DNA of 7,689 nucleotides from Firmicutes bacterium UBA5454 (GCA_002426555.1 DIQU01000013.1:1-7689); one strand, 5' to 3'; shown: positions 1 to 7,173, counted from the first letter of the stretch. Translations and numbers: made by a program. Notes: generated from the letters alone by a model not told the origin.

Positions 1-17
1 TAAGGCACGAGGAGAAT

Positions 18-102
18 GGATACGAGATGCGGGATACGGGTGGAGTTGGCTGTAGGCACTAGACGATAGGCGATTGGATACGTGATATATGATACTGGAT
101 AC
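18..102. repeat. Degenerate GGATAC-type short repeats
   Basis: The word GGATAC occurs at 18-23, 32-37, 76-81 and 97-102, with further partial forms (GATAC at 91-95, GAGATGC at 24-30, TAGACGATAGGCGAT around 60-74). Spacing is irregular, so this is a decayed simple repeat and not a CRISPR or a regular tandem array. It lies in non-coding sequence and no function is evident. Confidence 0.45.
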
Positions 103-119
103 TGTAGACATTTAAATCT

Positions 120-183
120 TGTCATTCCGAGTTTATCGAGGAATCTGGACAGAAAAGATCCTTCACAAATGCTCAGGATGACA
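120..183. repeat. Intergenic hairpin repeat, copy 1 (GTCATTCC...GGATGACA)
   Basis: A 64-bp element bounded by imperfect inverted ends, TGTCATTCC at 120-128 and GGATGACA at 176-183. Inside it are GAGGAATC (138-145) and GATCCTTC (157-164), also near-complementary. The same element recurs in the purH-purD gap, so it is a dispersed repeat. It resembles the short palindromic 'GTCATTCCGAG...GAGGAATC' intergenic repeats that I recall from many bacterial genomes; that link is from memory. It has no coding capacity and no T-tract, so it is not a normal terminator. Confidence 0.65.
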
Positions 184-281
184 TTCAAAAAAATTATGAA
201 AGTATAAGATGTTACAAAGCAGGGGCAGACGACGCATAATTAAGTATAATCAGAATATTCGCAAACAAAACAAAAAATACA

Positions 282-325
282 AAATCCGAACATTAATTAT
301 TTTTTTATATAAAATGTTCGTAAAT
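282..325 (+). promoter_or_regulatory. Inverted PurBox pair, probable PurR operator
   Basis: Box 1 (282-294) is AAATCCGAACATT, a full match to the Bacillus PurBox consensus AWWWCCGAACWWT. Box 2 (313-325) is the same motif on the other strand, matching 12 of 13 positions (T instead of G at 321). They are 18 nt apart, close to the 16-17 nt spacing known in B. subtilis, and lie just upstream of the -35 element. In that family PurR represses purine genes and PRPP relieves binding. The operator is seen in sequence; that this organism has a PurR homologue is inferred. Confidence 0.82.
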
Positions 326-329
326 TTCA

Positions 330-358
330 TTGACAAGCATATATGGCTTTGATATATT
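330..358 (+). promoter_or_regulatory. Promoter of the pur operon
   Basis: TTGACA at 330-335 is a perfect -35 element. After a 17-nt spacer comes TATATT at 353-358, a good -10. Transcription should start near 365, giving a leader of about 58 nt before the purE start. This is the only strong promoter seen before purE, and its place directly downstream of the PurBox pair fits repression at initiation. Confidence 0.82.
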
Positions 359-378
359 ATGTTTGTAAGAAACTCATA

Positions 379-391
379 ATATCCGAAAATA
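379..391 (+). promoter_or_regulatory. Weak third PurBox-like sequence in the leader
   Basis: ATATCCGAAAATA matches the PurBox consensus at 11 of 13 positions, keeping the CCGAA core but losing the following C and the final T. It lies downstream of the expected transcription start and has no inverted partner. AT-rich sequence makes partial matches easy, so it may be chance. Confidence 0.25.
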
Positions 392-422
392 ATTCAGGAG
401 CTTCTATTTGGAGGTGTTCTTT

Positions 423-929
423 TTGGTCAAAGCACTTAAAGCAGCAGTAATCATGGGCAGCGATTCTGATTTTCCCATTCTAAAAAAATGCATTAGAATA
501 TTAAAAGAATTTCAAATAGAAACGGAAGGTCATGTTATTTCTGCTCACCGTACACCTTATCAAGCTGAGGAATTTGCCAGGAATGCAGAGTCGAATGGAT
601 TTGGTGTTATTATTGCTGCAGCTGGTAAGGCAGCCCACCTTGCAGGAGTTATTGCTGCCTATACCATTTTACCGGTTATCGGTTTGCCAATAAAATCTCC
701 CACCATGGATGGATTGGATTCTCTTTTATCGATGGTTCAAATGCCCAAAGGTATACCAGTGGCTGCTGTTGCAATTGATGGTGCTGAAAATGCCGCCTTA
801 TTGGCTGTTCAAATTCTTTCTTTAGGCTCTAATGAGTTGAAAGCAAGATTAAAGGTATACAAAGAGGATATGGCAGAGCAGACTATGGAAAAGGATCAAC
901 TCATTCAAAAAGAATTGGAAAAACTTTAG
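423..929 (+). CDS. purE: N5-carboxyaminoimidazole ribonucleotide mutase PurE (class I)
   Basis: Moves the carboxylate of N5-CAIR to carbon 4 to give CAIR in cytosolic IMP synthesis. The 168-residue length is normal for class I PurE. Visible motifs are GSDSD (residues 12-16), SAHRTP with the catalytic His (about 40-45), AGKAAHLAG (67-75) and GLDSLLSMVQMP (97-108). The AAHL signature argues for class I, which normally needs PurK to make N5-CAIR; purK is not in the window. AGKAAHLAG differs from the common AGGAAHLPG. I chose TTG at 423: GGAGG at 410-414 lies 8 nt upstream. An in-frame TTG at 408 overlaps that ribosome binding site and cannot be used well. First gene of the operon, 23 nt before purF. 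Confidence 0.93.
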   Translation: MVKALKAAVIMGSDSDFPILKKCIRILKEFQIETEGHVISAHRTPYQAEEFARNAESNGFGVIIAAAGKAAHLAGVIAAYTILPVIGLPIKSPTMDGLDSLLSMVQMPKGIPVAAVAIDGAENAALLAVQILSLGSNELKARLKVYKEDMAEQTMEKDQLIQKELEKL

Positions 930-938
930 GATAAGGAA

Positions 939-956
939 ATGAGGAACACAGCGTGA
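939..956 (+). other. Five-codon ORF overlapping the purF start
   Basis: ATG 939 opens a reading frame encoding MRNTA that ends at TGA 954-956, so its stop overlaps the purF GTG start (953) in a GTGA arrangement. AGGA at 928-931 gives it a Shine-Dalgarno at a normal 7-nt distance. It could be a coupling leader, or the stranded original start of purF after a 7-nt deletion. Too short to call a gene. Confidence 0.35.
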
Positions 957-2317
957 TTGGCATTTTTGATCAAGATGGCTTGGATGTACAGGATATCGTA
1001 TACTTTGGACTGTATGCTCTTCAGCACCGTGGACAGGAGAGTGCAGGCATAGCAGTTGCCAATGGTAATGAAATTATGTATCACAAAGGGATGGGTCTGG
1101 TTACCGACATATTTGATGATCACACCATGGCTTCTCTTAGTGGAGGGAAGGCGGCAATCGGGCATGTACGATACACAACATCCGGAGACAGATTGTACGC
1201 CAATGCTCAGCCTTTGGTTACAAAGTATAAGAAGGGTTCAATGGCTCTAGCCCACAATGGACGATTATCTAACGCTGAAGCTTTAAGAAGGGATCTGGAA
1301 GAGACTGGTACCATTTTTCAAACCAATTTGGACATTGAGGTAATTGCAAATCTAATTGCCCGGAACATAGATTTAGGCTTAGAGGATGCATTAAAAAAGA
1401 TGGTCAGCATGATCCAAGGTGCATATGCGTTGCTCTTTATGACTGAAGATAGGCTGGTTGCTATCCGCGACCCTCTTGGTATTCGTCCTTTGGCCTTGGG
1501 CAGGCTTGGAAATTCCTATGTAATTGCCTCGGAAACCTGTTCTTTCGACACTATAGGAGCAGATTACATTAGAGATGTAAAGCCGGGAGAGCTTATTATT
1601 ATTGATAAGGAAGGGCTGATGTCCATTCAGACACCAATTCCTTTAAGTTCAGCATTATGTATTTTCGAATTCGTTTATATAGCTCGCACAGACAGTACCA
1701 TTGACGGAATCAGCGTTTATATGGCAAGAAAGGATGCAGGAGCCAGATTGGCAGCTGAACATCCGGCAGAGGCTGACCTGGTGGTAGGGGTTCCAGATTC
1801 AGGAACCACTGCTGCCCTGGGATACGCAGAAGCCTCTGGGATTCCATTTGGGGAAGGCTTTATCAAGAACCGTTATGTAGGCAGAACCTTTATTAAGTCC
1901 AATCAACGTTTAAGGGAGCAAGGGGTACGAGTTAAGCTGAATGCCCTAAGACGAATTGTAAAAGGAAAGCGAATTGTAGTTATTGATGATTCCATAGTCC
2001 GAGGTACTACCAGTAAGAAAATTGTAGAGATGCTACGCCTGGCTGGAGCAAAAGAGGTGCATATGCGTATAAGTTCTCCACCCGTGCGCTTTCCCTGCCC
2101 ATATGGAATTGATATACAAACCTCAGACCAATTAATTGGACATGCCTATCAAGTGGATGAAATCTGCAAAATAATTGGAGCGGATTCTCTGGGCTATCTT
2201 AGTCAGGAAGGCCTTTTGAAAACTGTGGAGGGCAGTGGTTGTGATTTCTGTAGGGGATGCTTTAGTGGGAGCTATCCCACAGATGTAGAAATCGACAAGG
2301 AATCACCTGACAGCTAA
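953..2317 (+). CDS. purF: Amidophosphoribosyltransferase PurF, nucleophile Cys missing as read
   Basis: First committed step: glutamine plus PRPP gives 5-phosphoribosylamine. The 454-residue product has an N-terminal class II glutaminase domain (QHRGQE 24-29, HVRY 71-74, HNG 101-103, Asp127) and a phosphoribosyltransferase domain with the PRPP loop VIDDSIVRGTTS (343-354). Cysteines 236, 382, 430 and 433 match the four [4Fe-4S] ligands of B. subtilis PurF. Oddity: family members begin, after a short propeptide, with Cys-Gly-Val-Ile/Phe-Gly-Ile. Here the protein begins at the Val position (GTG 953, read as Met, then IGIFD); the two codons before it are CAC AGC, and TAA at 932-934 closes the frame. 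GAGG at 941-944 is the likely ribosome binding site. No other damage seen. The glutaminase nucleophile therefore appears absent, through mutation, deletion or sequence error. Confidence 0.88.
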   Translation: MIGIFDQDGLDVQDIVYFGLYALQHRGQESAGIAVANGNEIMYHKGMGLVTDIFDDHTMASLSGGKAAIGHVRYTTSGDRLYANAQPLVTKYKKGSMALAHNGRLSNAEALRRDLEETGTIFQTNLDIEVIANLIARNIDLGLEDALKKMVSMIQGAYALLFMTEDRLVAIRDPLGIRPLALGRLGNSYVIASETCSFDTIGADYIRDVKPGELIIIDKEGLMSIQTPIPLSSALCIFEFVYIARTDSTIDGISVYMARKDAGARLAAEHPAEADLVVGVPDSGTTAALGYAEASGIPFGEGFIKNRYVGRTFIKSNQRLREQGVRVKLNALRRIVKGKRIVVIDDSIVRGTTSKKIVEMLRLAGAKEVHMRISSPPVRFPCPYGIDIQTSDQLIGHAYQVDEICKIIGADSLGYLSQEGLLKTVEGSGCDFCRGCFSGSYPTDVEIDKESPDS

Positions 2318-2397
2318 TAATGAATCTTTAATTGTATAAATTAAAATAGAAAACATATACACAGAAATAAAAATACATGTACCGGAGGTAAATGGAC

Positions 2398-3423
2398 ATG
2401 GAAATTAATTATAAAGATGCCGGAGTAGATGTAGAAGCAGGTTATGAAGCTGTACGTCAGATGAGGCAACATGTTACGAATACCCATACTCCTAATGTTA
2501 TTGGTGGACTGGGTGGGTTTGGAGGATTGTTTTCTCTGGACACGGCAGGCATTGAAGAACCGGTTTTAGTAGCGGGAACCGATGGCGTAGGAACCAAATT
2601 AAAGATTGCATTCACCATGGAGCGTCATGACAGCATAGGCATAGATTGTGTTGCCATGTGTGTTAATGATTTGGTATGTCAAGGAGCAAAGCCACTGTTC
2701 TTTTTAGATTACATTGCAGTAGGTAAGCTATACCCCCAGCAAGTAGCTGATATAGTAAAAGGTATATCCCAAGGATGTATTGAGACAGGTTGTGCTCTCA
2801 TTGGTGGAGAAACTGCTGAAATGCCCGGCTTTTATAAATTGGGAGAATATGATGTAGCTGGTTTCGCAGTAGGTTTGATAGATAGAAAGAAAATCATAGA
2901 TGGCTCTAGCATCAAACCAGGGAATACCCTAATCGGGTTAGCATCAAATGGGGTACATAGTAATGGGTTTTCGTTAGTTCGAAAGCTTGTGATAGAGGAG
3001 AATAACCGTCTTAATGAATACAACAAAGAATTAGGAATGACCATAGGTGAGGGGCTTCTTAAGCCCACACGAATCTATGTTAAGGGTATCATGGAGCTAA
3101 TAAAGCATTTTTCAATTAAAGGCTTGTCACACATTACTGGTGGTGGATTCATCGAAAACATTCCCAGAATGTTGCCTCAAGGCTTAAGCGCTGAGATTAA
3201 AAGGGGTAGCTGGCCGATTTCTCCAATATTTCACATATTAAAAGAAGCAGGGCAAATGCAGGAACAAAGCTTGTATAACACGTTTAATATGGGAATTGGT
3301 ATGGTTCTAGCTTGTGATGCACATGAAGAACAAGATATTCTTGCTTCTTTGAAGGAATCTGGTTATGCGGCTTATTCAATCGGTAAGGTAATAGAAGGGC
3401 ATGAAGGCATGGTGCTAAGGTGA
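2398..3423 (+). CDS. purM: Phosphoribosylformylglycinamidine cyclo-ligase (AIR synthetase) PurM
   Basis: Closes FGAM to aminoimidazole ribonucleotide with ATP, step 5 of IMP synthesis, as a cytosolic dimer. The 341-residue length is typical. Motifs in order: [12 protein letters not shown] near the N-terminus, [10 protein letters not shown] (60-69, nucleotide-binding region), CVND (88-91), GGETAEMPG (136-144), [13 protein letters not shown] (184-196) and [12 protein letters not shown] (247-258). Two in-frame ATGs compete. ATG 2398 lies 9 nt from GGAGG (2384-2388), whereas ATG 2392 is only 3 nt away, so I favour 2398; starting at 2392 would add two residues. An 80-nt AT-rich gap after purF shows no convincing promoter or terminator. 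The stop overlaps the purN start. Confidence 0.95.
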   Translation: MEINYKDAGVDVEAGYEAVRQMRQHVTNTHTPNVIGGLGGFGGLFSLDTAGIEEPVLVAGTDGVGTKLKIAFTMERHDSIGIDCVAMCVNDLVCQGAKPLFFLDYIAVGKLYPQQVADIVKGISQGCIETGCALIGGETAEMPGFYKLGEYDVAGFAVGLIDRKKIIDGSSIKPGNTLIGLASNGVHSNGFSLVRKLVIEENNRLNEYNKELGMTIGEGLLKPTRIYVKGIMELIKHFSIKGLSHITGGGFIENIPRMLPQGLSAEIKRGSWPISPIFHILKEAGQMQEQSLYNTFNMGIGMVLACDAHEEQDILASLKESGYAAYSIGKVIEGHEGMVLR

Positions 3424-4040
3424 AGGGGATAGGGGTGCTTTTGTCCGGAGGTGGTACCAATTTACAGGCAATTATGGATGCTATAGATAAAGGTGAAATT
3501 CCTGCGAAAATTAATCTGGTGCTTTCCAATAGAGCAAATGCTTATGGATTGGTGAGAGCACAAAATAGGGGAATATCAACCTGCTATCTTAATAGAAAAG
3601 TATATACTGATTTAAGTGCCTATCATAAAGCCATGTTAAGCCAACTAAAAGCTCATGATGTGGAGTATATTGTATTGGCAGGTTATCTCAGCATACTGTC
3701 ACCTGAATTGGTAGAATCCTATCAGAATCGGATTATTAACATTCATCCTTCTTTAATTCCTGCATTTTGTGGAATGGGCTTTTATGGACAGAAGGTCCAT
3801 CAAGCAGTATTGGACTACGGTGCAAAGCTTACTGGCGCTACAGTACATTTTGTTGATGAAGGAGCAGACACAGGCCCTATTATATTACAGAAAGCAGTAG
3901 AAGTGCTATCTGATGATACGGCTGAAAGCTTGGCAAGCAGGGTTTTGAAAGTGGAACATGAACTTTTACCCAAGGCAGTAGCCTTATTGGTTCAAGATAA
4001 AATAAAGGTGTCAGGTCGAAGAGTAACATTTGAGGAGTGA
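3420..4040 (+). CDS. purN: Phosphoribosylglycinamide formyltransferase PurN (GART)
   Basis: Transfers the formyl group of 10-formyltetrahydrofolate to GAR, giving FGAR (step 3). The 206-residue length is normal. SGGGTNLQ (9-16) is the phosphate-binding loop, [11 protein letters not shown] (106-116) holds the catalytic Asn107 and His109, and VDEGADTGP (145-153) holds the catalytic Asp150, equivalent to Asn106, His108 and Asp144 of the E. coli enzyme. The GTG start shares four bases (GTGA) with the purM stop. The nearest Shine-Dalgarno-like run, GAAGG (3403-3407), is 12 nt off, so translation probably depends on coupling to purM. No truncation or missing key residue. Confidence 0.95.
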   Translation: MKGIGVLLSGGGTNLQAIMDAIDKGEIPAKINLVLSNRANAYGLVRAQNRGISTCYLNRKVYTDLSAYHKAMLSQLKAHDVEYIVLAGYLSILSPELVESYQNRIINIHPSLIPAFCGMGFYGQKVHQAVLDYGAKLTGATVHFVDEGADTGPIILQKAVEVLSDDTAESLASRVLKVEHELLPKAVALLVQDKIKVSGRRVTFEE

Positions 4041-4048
4041 AGTTGTTT

Positions 4049-5596
4049 ATGAGTAAAAAACGTGCACTAATCAGTGTATCGGACAAGTCCGGTGTTGTAG
4101 AACTTGCTAAAGAGCTGGCTGGCTTGTCTTTTGAAATACTTTCAACTGGTGGAACGGCAAAAGCGTTGCATGAAGCAGGAATTCCTGTAATCAATATAAG
4201 CGAAGTGACAGGTTTCCCAGAGTGTCTGGATGGACGGGTAAAAACCTTGCATCCCAAAGTACATGCAGGAATTCTAGCCATCAGAGACAATCCGGAGCAT
4301 ATGCGACAGCTGGAGGAATTGGGGGTTGACTGCATAGATCTTGTCGTCATAAACCTATATCCTTTCAGGCAAACCATCCTAAAGGAGGGCGTGAAGCTGG
4401 AAGACGCCATAGAGAACATTGATATTGGCGGACCAACTATGTTAAGAGCTGCAGCTAAAAACTATCAAGATGTAGCTGTAGTTGTAGATCCTGCTGACTA
4501 CGAGGTAGTCATAAAGGAATTACGTGAAGGTGAAATTAGCAAGTCCACCAAGTTTAATTTAGCTTCCAAGGTATTTGAACAGACGGCTCATTATGACGCG
4601 TTAATTGCTCTATATCTTAGGGAACAATCTGGTAAGGAAGGCTTTCCAGAACTGTTAACTACAACTTATGAGAAACAGCAGGATATGCGTTATGGAGAGA
4701 ATCCTCATCAACAGGCAGTCTTTTATAAGGAAATTCGACCTATTGTCGGTAGTCTCCCTACAGCTATTCAGCTGCATGGAAAAGAATTGTCTTATAATAA
4801 TATAAATGATACCAATGGTGCATTGGACCTTCTTAGAGAATTTGACAAACCCACTATAGTAGCAGTTAAGCATGCTAATCCTTGCGGTGTAGGTACAGGA
4901 ACCAGTATTTTTGAAGCTTATAAAAAAGCATATGAGGCTGATCCTGTTTCCATATTCGGTGGCATTATAGTTGCTAATCGTCAGATTGATTCCGAAACAG
5001 CACAGGAGATTAACAAGATCTTCATCGAAATTGTTGTAGCACCGGATTACACCGAAGAAGCATTGGAAGTACTTAAGAAAAAGAAGAACATAAGAGTCTT
5101 AAAATTGAAGGACATAGAAGCTACTGTTCCAGCTGATACATGGGATATGAAGAAAGTTTTAGGGGGCCTGTTGGTTCAGGAAATGGATACCAAGCTATTC
5201 AAGGATGATGAGCCTTGGCAGGTAGTTACTGACAGACAACCATCTAAAAAAGAGCTAGAGGATTTAAAATTTGCTTGGAAGATAGTAAAGCATACAAAAT
5301 CCAATGGTATCGCCATTGCGAAGGATAATCAATCCTTGGGAATAGGACCTGGACAGGTGAACCGCATCTGGGCTGTAGAACATGCCATTGAAAGAAGTGG
5401 TAAAAAGGTTCAAGGTGCTGTATTGTCTTCTGATGCCTTCTTCCCCTTTGATGATTGCGTAGAAGCAGCTGCAAAAGCAGGTATTACAGCAATTATACAG
5501 CCTGGTGGTTCTATCAAGGATCAACAGTCTATAGATGCATGTAATCGTCATGGAATTGCTATGGTGTTTACTGGAATGAGGCATTTTAAGCACTAA
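4049..5596 (+). CDS. purH: Bifunctional AICAR formyltransferase / IMP cyclohydrolase PurH
   Basis: Catalyses the last two steps to IMP: formylation of AICAR, then ring closure. The 515-residue length is typical. The N-terminal MGS-like cyclohydrolase domain (about 1-200) shows STGGTAKAL (32-40), [13 protein letters not shown] (62-74) and [14 protein letters not shown] (around 125-138). The C-terminal transformylase domain shows RYGENPHQ (214-221), [10 protein letters not shown] (249-258), KHANPCG with the catalytic Lys-His (274-280) and a C-terminal QPGGSIKDQ segment. GAGGAG at 4032-4037 serves ATG 4049 at 11 nt; in-frame GTG 4037 lies within that site and TTG 4043 is only 5 nt away, so both are less likely. 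It starts 8 nt after purN, and a broken repeat begins within a few bases of its stop. Confidence 0.96.
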   Translation: MSKKRALISVSDKSGVVELAKELAGLSFEILSTGGTAKALHEAGIPVINISEVTGFPECLDGRVKTLHPKVHAGILAIRDNPEHMRQLEELGVDCIDLVVINLYPFRQTILKEGVKLEDAIENIDIGGPTMLRAAAKNYQDVAVVVDPADYEVVIKELREGEISKSTKFNLASKVFEQTAHYDALIALYLREQSGKEGFPELLTTTYEKQQDMRYGENPHQQAVFYKEIRPIVGSLPTAIQLHGKELSYNNINDTNGALDLLREFDKPTIVAVKHANPCGVGTGTSIFEAYKKAYEADPVSIFGGIIVANRQIDSETAQEINKIFIEIVVAPDYTEEALEVLKKKKNIRVLKLKDIEATVPADTWDMKKVLGGLLVQEMDTKLFKDDEPWQVVTDRQPSKKELEDLKFAWKIVKHTKSNGIAIAKDNQSLGIGPGQVNRIWAVEHAIERSGKKVQGAVLSSDAFFPFDDCVEAAAKAGITAIIQPGGSIKDQQSIDACNRHGIAMVFTGMRHFKH

Positions 5597-5600
5597 TAAG

Positions 5601-5632
5601 GAAGATCCTTCACTAGCGTTCTGGATGACATT
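5601..5632. repeat. Truncated intergenic repeat (3' half)
   Basis: GAAGATCCTTCAC followed by GGATGACATT matches the right half of the copy at 120-183 (AAAGATCCTTCAC ... GGATGACATT). The left half is missing, and purH ends five bases before it. This is a partial copy abutting the gene. Confidence 0.6.
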
Positions 5633-5767
5633 GACCAGTATATTGTCATTCCGATATTTAACATTATAACAAATTCTGTCATTCCGAGTGTAACGAGGAA
5701 TCCTATTGGGAAACATCTTTCACTGGTGCTCATCAGGATGACATTGATAAGTATTTTGTCATTCCGA
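5623..5767. repeat. Tandem direct repeat, period 113 bp
   Basis: The 32-nt segments at 5623-5654 and 5736-5767 match at 29 of 32 positions. Each consists of GGATGACATTGA, an 8-nt variable centre and TTGTCATTCCGA, so each is itself an inverted repeat: the right end of one hairpin element followed by the left end of the next. This indicates that the elements were duplicated as an array and did not arrive singly. Confidence 0.65.
5677..5745. repeat. Intergenic hairpin repeat, complete copy in the purH-purD gap
   Basis: Begins TGTCATTCCGAG at 5677, contains GAGGAATCC (5695-5703) and CATCTTTCAC (5714-5723), and ends with GGATGACATT at 5736-5745. It has the same layout and nearly the same length as the copy at 120-183. 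The inverted ends can pair, so the transcript between purH and purD should fold into a hairpin. There is no T-run after it. Confidence 0.65.
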
Positions 5768-5785
5768 ATGTAATGAGGAATCCTG
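5756..5785. repeat. Truncated intergenic repeat (5' half)
   Basis: TTGTCATTCCGA, TGTAATGAGG and AATCC match the left half of the complete copy, after which similarity stops, shortly before the purD ribosome binding site. A second left-end fragment, TTGTCATTCCGA, lies at 5643-5654. Together with the right-half fragment at 5601 these account for most of the 222-bp gap. Confidence 0.6.
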
Positions 5786-5818
5786 GTAGGAACGATAAGT
5801 AGAGATTGGAGTTATCAC

Positions 5819-7078
5819 ATGAAGGTATTGGTAGTAGGTGGAGGGGGCAGAGAACACGCCATTGTTTGGAAGCTTAGCCAAAGTCCCCGAATTACAAAGC
5901 TATATTGTGCTCCTGGAAATGGTGGAATTGCCTCCTTAGCTCAGTGTGTTGATATCAAGGCAACAGATATTGAGGGTATGCTTGCCTTTGCGATAGAGCA
6001 ACAGATAGATTTAACAGTAGTAGCCCCTGATGATCCTTTGGCTATGGGCTTGGTGGACAAGCTACAAGAAAACGGTCTTCGTGCTTTTGGACCAACTCAA
6101 AAGGCAGCCATAATAGAATCCAGTAAGGTGTTTTCCAAGGAGCTTATGAAAAAGTATAAGATCCCTACTCCTGAATATCAATCTTTTCAGAAGTATGATG
6201 ACGCCATCGCATTTCTGGATAAAATCAGCTTTCCAGTAGTTATAAAAGCAGATGGTCTTGCTTTGGGGAAAGGCGTCATTATAGCCTTATCAAGACAAGA
6301 AGCAGAAAAAGCACTGGCAGATATGTTGCTGGATAAAAAGTTTGGTGAAGCGGGGAATAGGGTGCTCATAGAAGAGTATATTACTGGCCCCGAAGTTTCC
6401 ATACTTGCCTTTACAGATGGCAATACCGTTATTCCCATGGTAAGCTCTCAGGATCATAAGAGAGCCTATGATAATGATGAAGGTCCTAACACAGGAGGCA
6501 TGGGTGCTTTTTCTCCCAGCCCGTACTATACACCTGAAGTGGCAGAGTACGTAGAGAAAAATATAATTGAGCCTACTATACGCGCAATGGCAGAGGAAGA
6601 TAGAACCTTTCAGGGAGTATTATACTTTGGCATTATGCTAACCTCCTCAGGCCCGAAGGTGTTGGAGTACAATGCCAGGTTTGGTGATCCGGAGACTCAG
6701 GTTGTATTACCCAGATTAAAAACGGATTTGCTTGAAATTATGGAAGCAATAATCGAAAAAAAACTGGATGAAATAGAAATTCGATGGGATGAAAGAGCTG
6801 CGGTCTGTGTTGTACTAGCTTCCGAAGGATATCCTGGAAGCTATGAAAAAGGAGTACCGATTGAAATTAAAGAAGGTAAACCAGAAATTCTCTTATTCCA
6901 TGCGGGGACCCTGAAAACGGAACAAGGTTTTGTTACCAATGGCGGCCGTGTATTGGGGATTACTGCCCTAGGAAGAGATTTGGAGGATGCTGTAGGAAGT
7001 GTATACCAAAATATAGGAAGTGTATATTTCGAAGGTATGCATTATAGAAGGGATATCGGCAAAAAGGCAGAATTATAG
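5819..7078 (+). CDS. purD: Phosphoribosylamine-glycine ligase PurD (GAR synthetase)
   Basis: Joins glycine to phosphoribosylamine using ATP (step 2), taking the unstable product of PurF. The 419-residue length is normal for single-domain bacterial PurD. GGGGREHA (7-14) forms the N-terminal phosphate loop, and VVAPDDP (67-73) replaces the GPEAP seen in many other bacteria. The ATP-grasp region shows VIKADGLALGKGV (141-153), DHKRAYDNDEGPNTGGMGA (212-230) and EYNARFGDPETQ (283-294). GGAG at 5808-5811 is 7 nt before ATG 5819. The gene is 222 bp from purH across a repeat cluster in which I see no convincing new promoter, so it may be read from the operon promoter. No clear intrinsic terminator follows it. 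Confidence 0.96.
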   Translation: MKVLVVGGGGREHAIVWKLSQSPRITKLYCAPGNGGIASLAQCVDIKATDIEGMLAFAIEQQIDLTVVAPDDPLAMGLVDKLQENGLRAFGPTQKAAIIESSKVFSKELMKKYKIPTPEYQSFQKYDDAIAFLDKISFPVVIKADGLALGKGVIIALSRQEAEKALADMLLDKKFGEAGNRVLIEEYITGPEVSILAFTDGNTVIPMVSSQDHKRAYDNDEGPNTGGMGAFSPSPYYTPEVAEYVEKNIIEPTIRAMAEEDRTFQGVLYFGIMLTSSGPKVLEYNARFGDPETQVVLPRLKTDLLEIMEAIIEKKLDEIEIRWDERAAVCVVLASEGYPGSYEKGVPIEIKEGKPEILLFHAGTLKTEQGFVTNGGRVLGITALGRDLEDAVGSVYQNIGSVYFEGMHYRRDIGKKAEL

Positions 7079-7111
7079 GCACTACTGACAGCAGAGGGAT
7101 GAGAAATCTAC

Positions 7112-7140
7112 TTGACTTTCTACTGGTACTGGTGTAAATT
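7112..7140 (+). promoter_or_regulatory. Promoter for the riboswitch-permease transcript
   Basis: TTGACT (7112-7117) and TAAATT (7135-7140) are separated by 17 nt, giving a start near 7147, about 26 nt before the riboswitch aptamer. Both elements differ from consensus by one or two bases. Because no terminator is visible after purD, read-through from the pur operon could also enter this leader. Confidence 0.6.
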
Positions 7141-7173
7141 ATTACTGTATTAATTGAATTAATTTGTCGAATC

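Larger units (their letters stand above)
1..281. other. Gene-free stretch upstream of the pur control region
   Basis: I find no supportable coding region here. The first ~105 bases are made of degenerate GGATAC-like words, bases 120-183 are an intergenic hairpin repeat, and 184-281 is AT-rich sequence leading into the PurBox region. The TAA at 1-3 could be the end of an upstream gene, but nothing in the window can confirm this. No intrinsic terminator with a clear T-run is visible. Confidence 0.6.

Noticed and set aside
250..266. Another PurBox-like site (TATTCGC on the + strand)
   Set aside because: Only about 10 of 13 positions match on the minus strand, within chance for AT-rich sequence.
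408..422. Longer purE start at TTG 408
   Set aside because: It overlaps the GGAGG ribosome binding site and adds residues not expected in PurE; TTG 423 has correct spacing.
359..422. A purine riboswitch in the purE leader
   Set aside because: The leader is only about 58 nt and lacks the TTTCTAC core and three-way junction.
2318..2397. Internal promoter between purF and purM
   Set aside because: The stretch is AT-rich with TATAAA-like words, but no -35 element at proper spacing was found.
3880..4419. A 179-codon ORF on the minus strand
   Set aside because: It lies opposite the purN end and the conserved start of purH, whose motifs are clear; a shadow frame.
5264..5716. A 150-codon ORF on the minus strand over the purH end and repeats
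   Set aside because: It is antisense to well-conserved purH sequence and to repeats, with no protein-like motifs; a shadow frame.
5597..5818. CRISPR array in the purH-purD gap
   Set aside because: Repeats are few, diverged, of unequal spacing and themselves palindromic with truncated copies; there are no unique spacers of constant length.
7079..7111. Terminator directly after purD
   Set aside because: No stable stem followed by T residues could be found before the next promoter.
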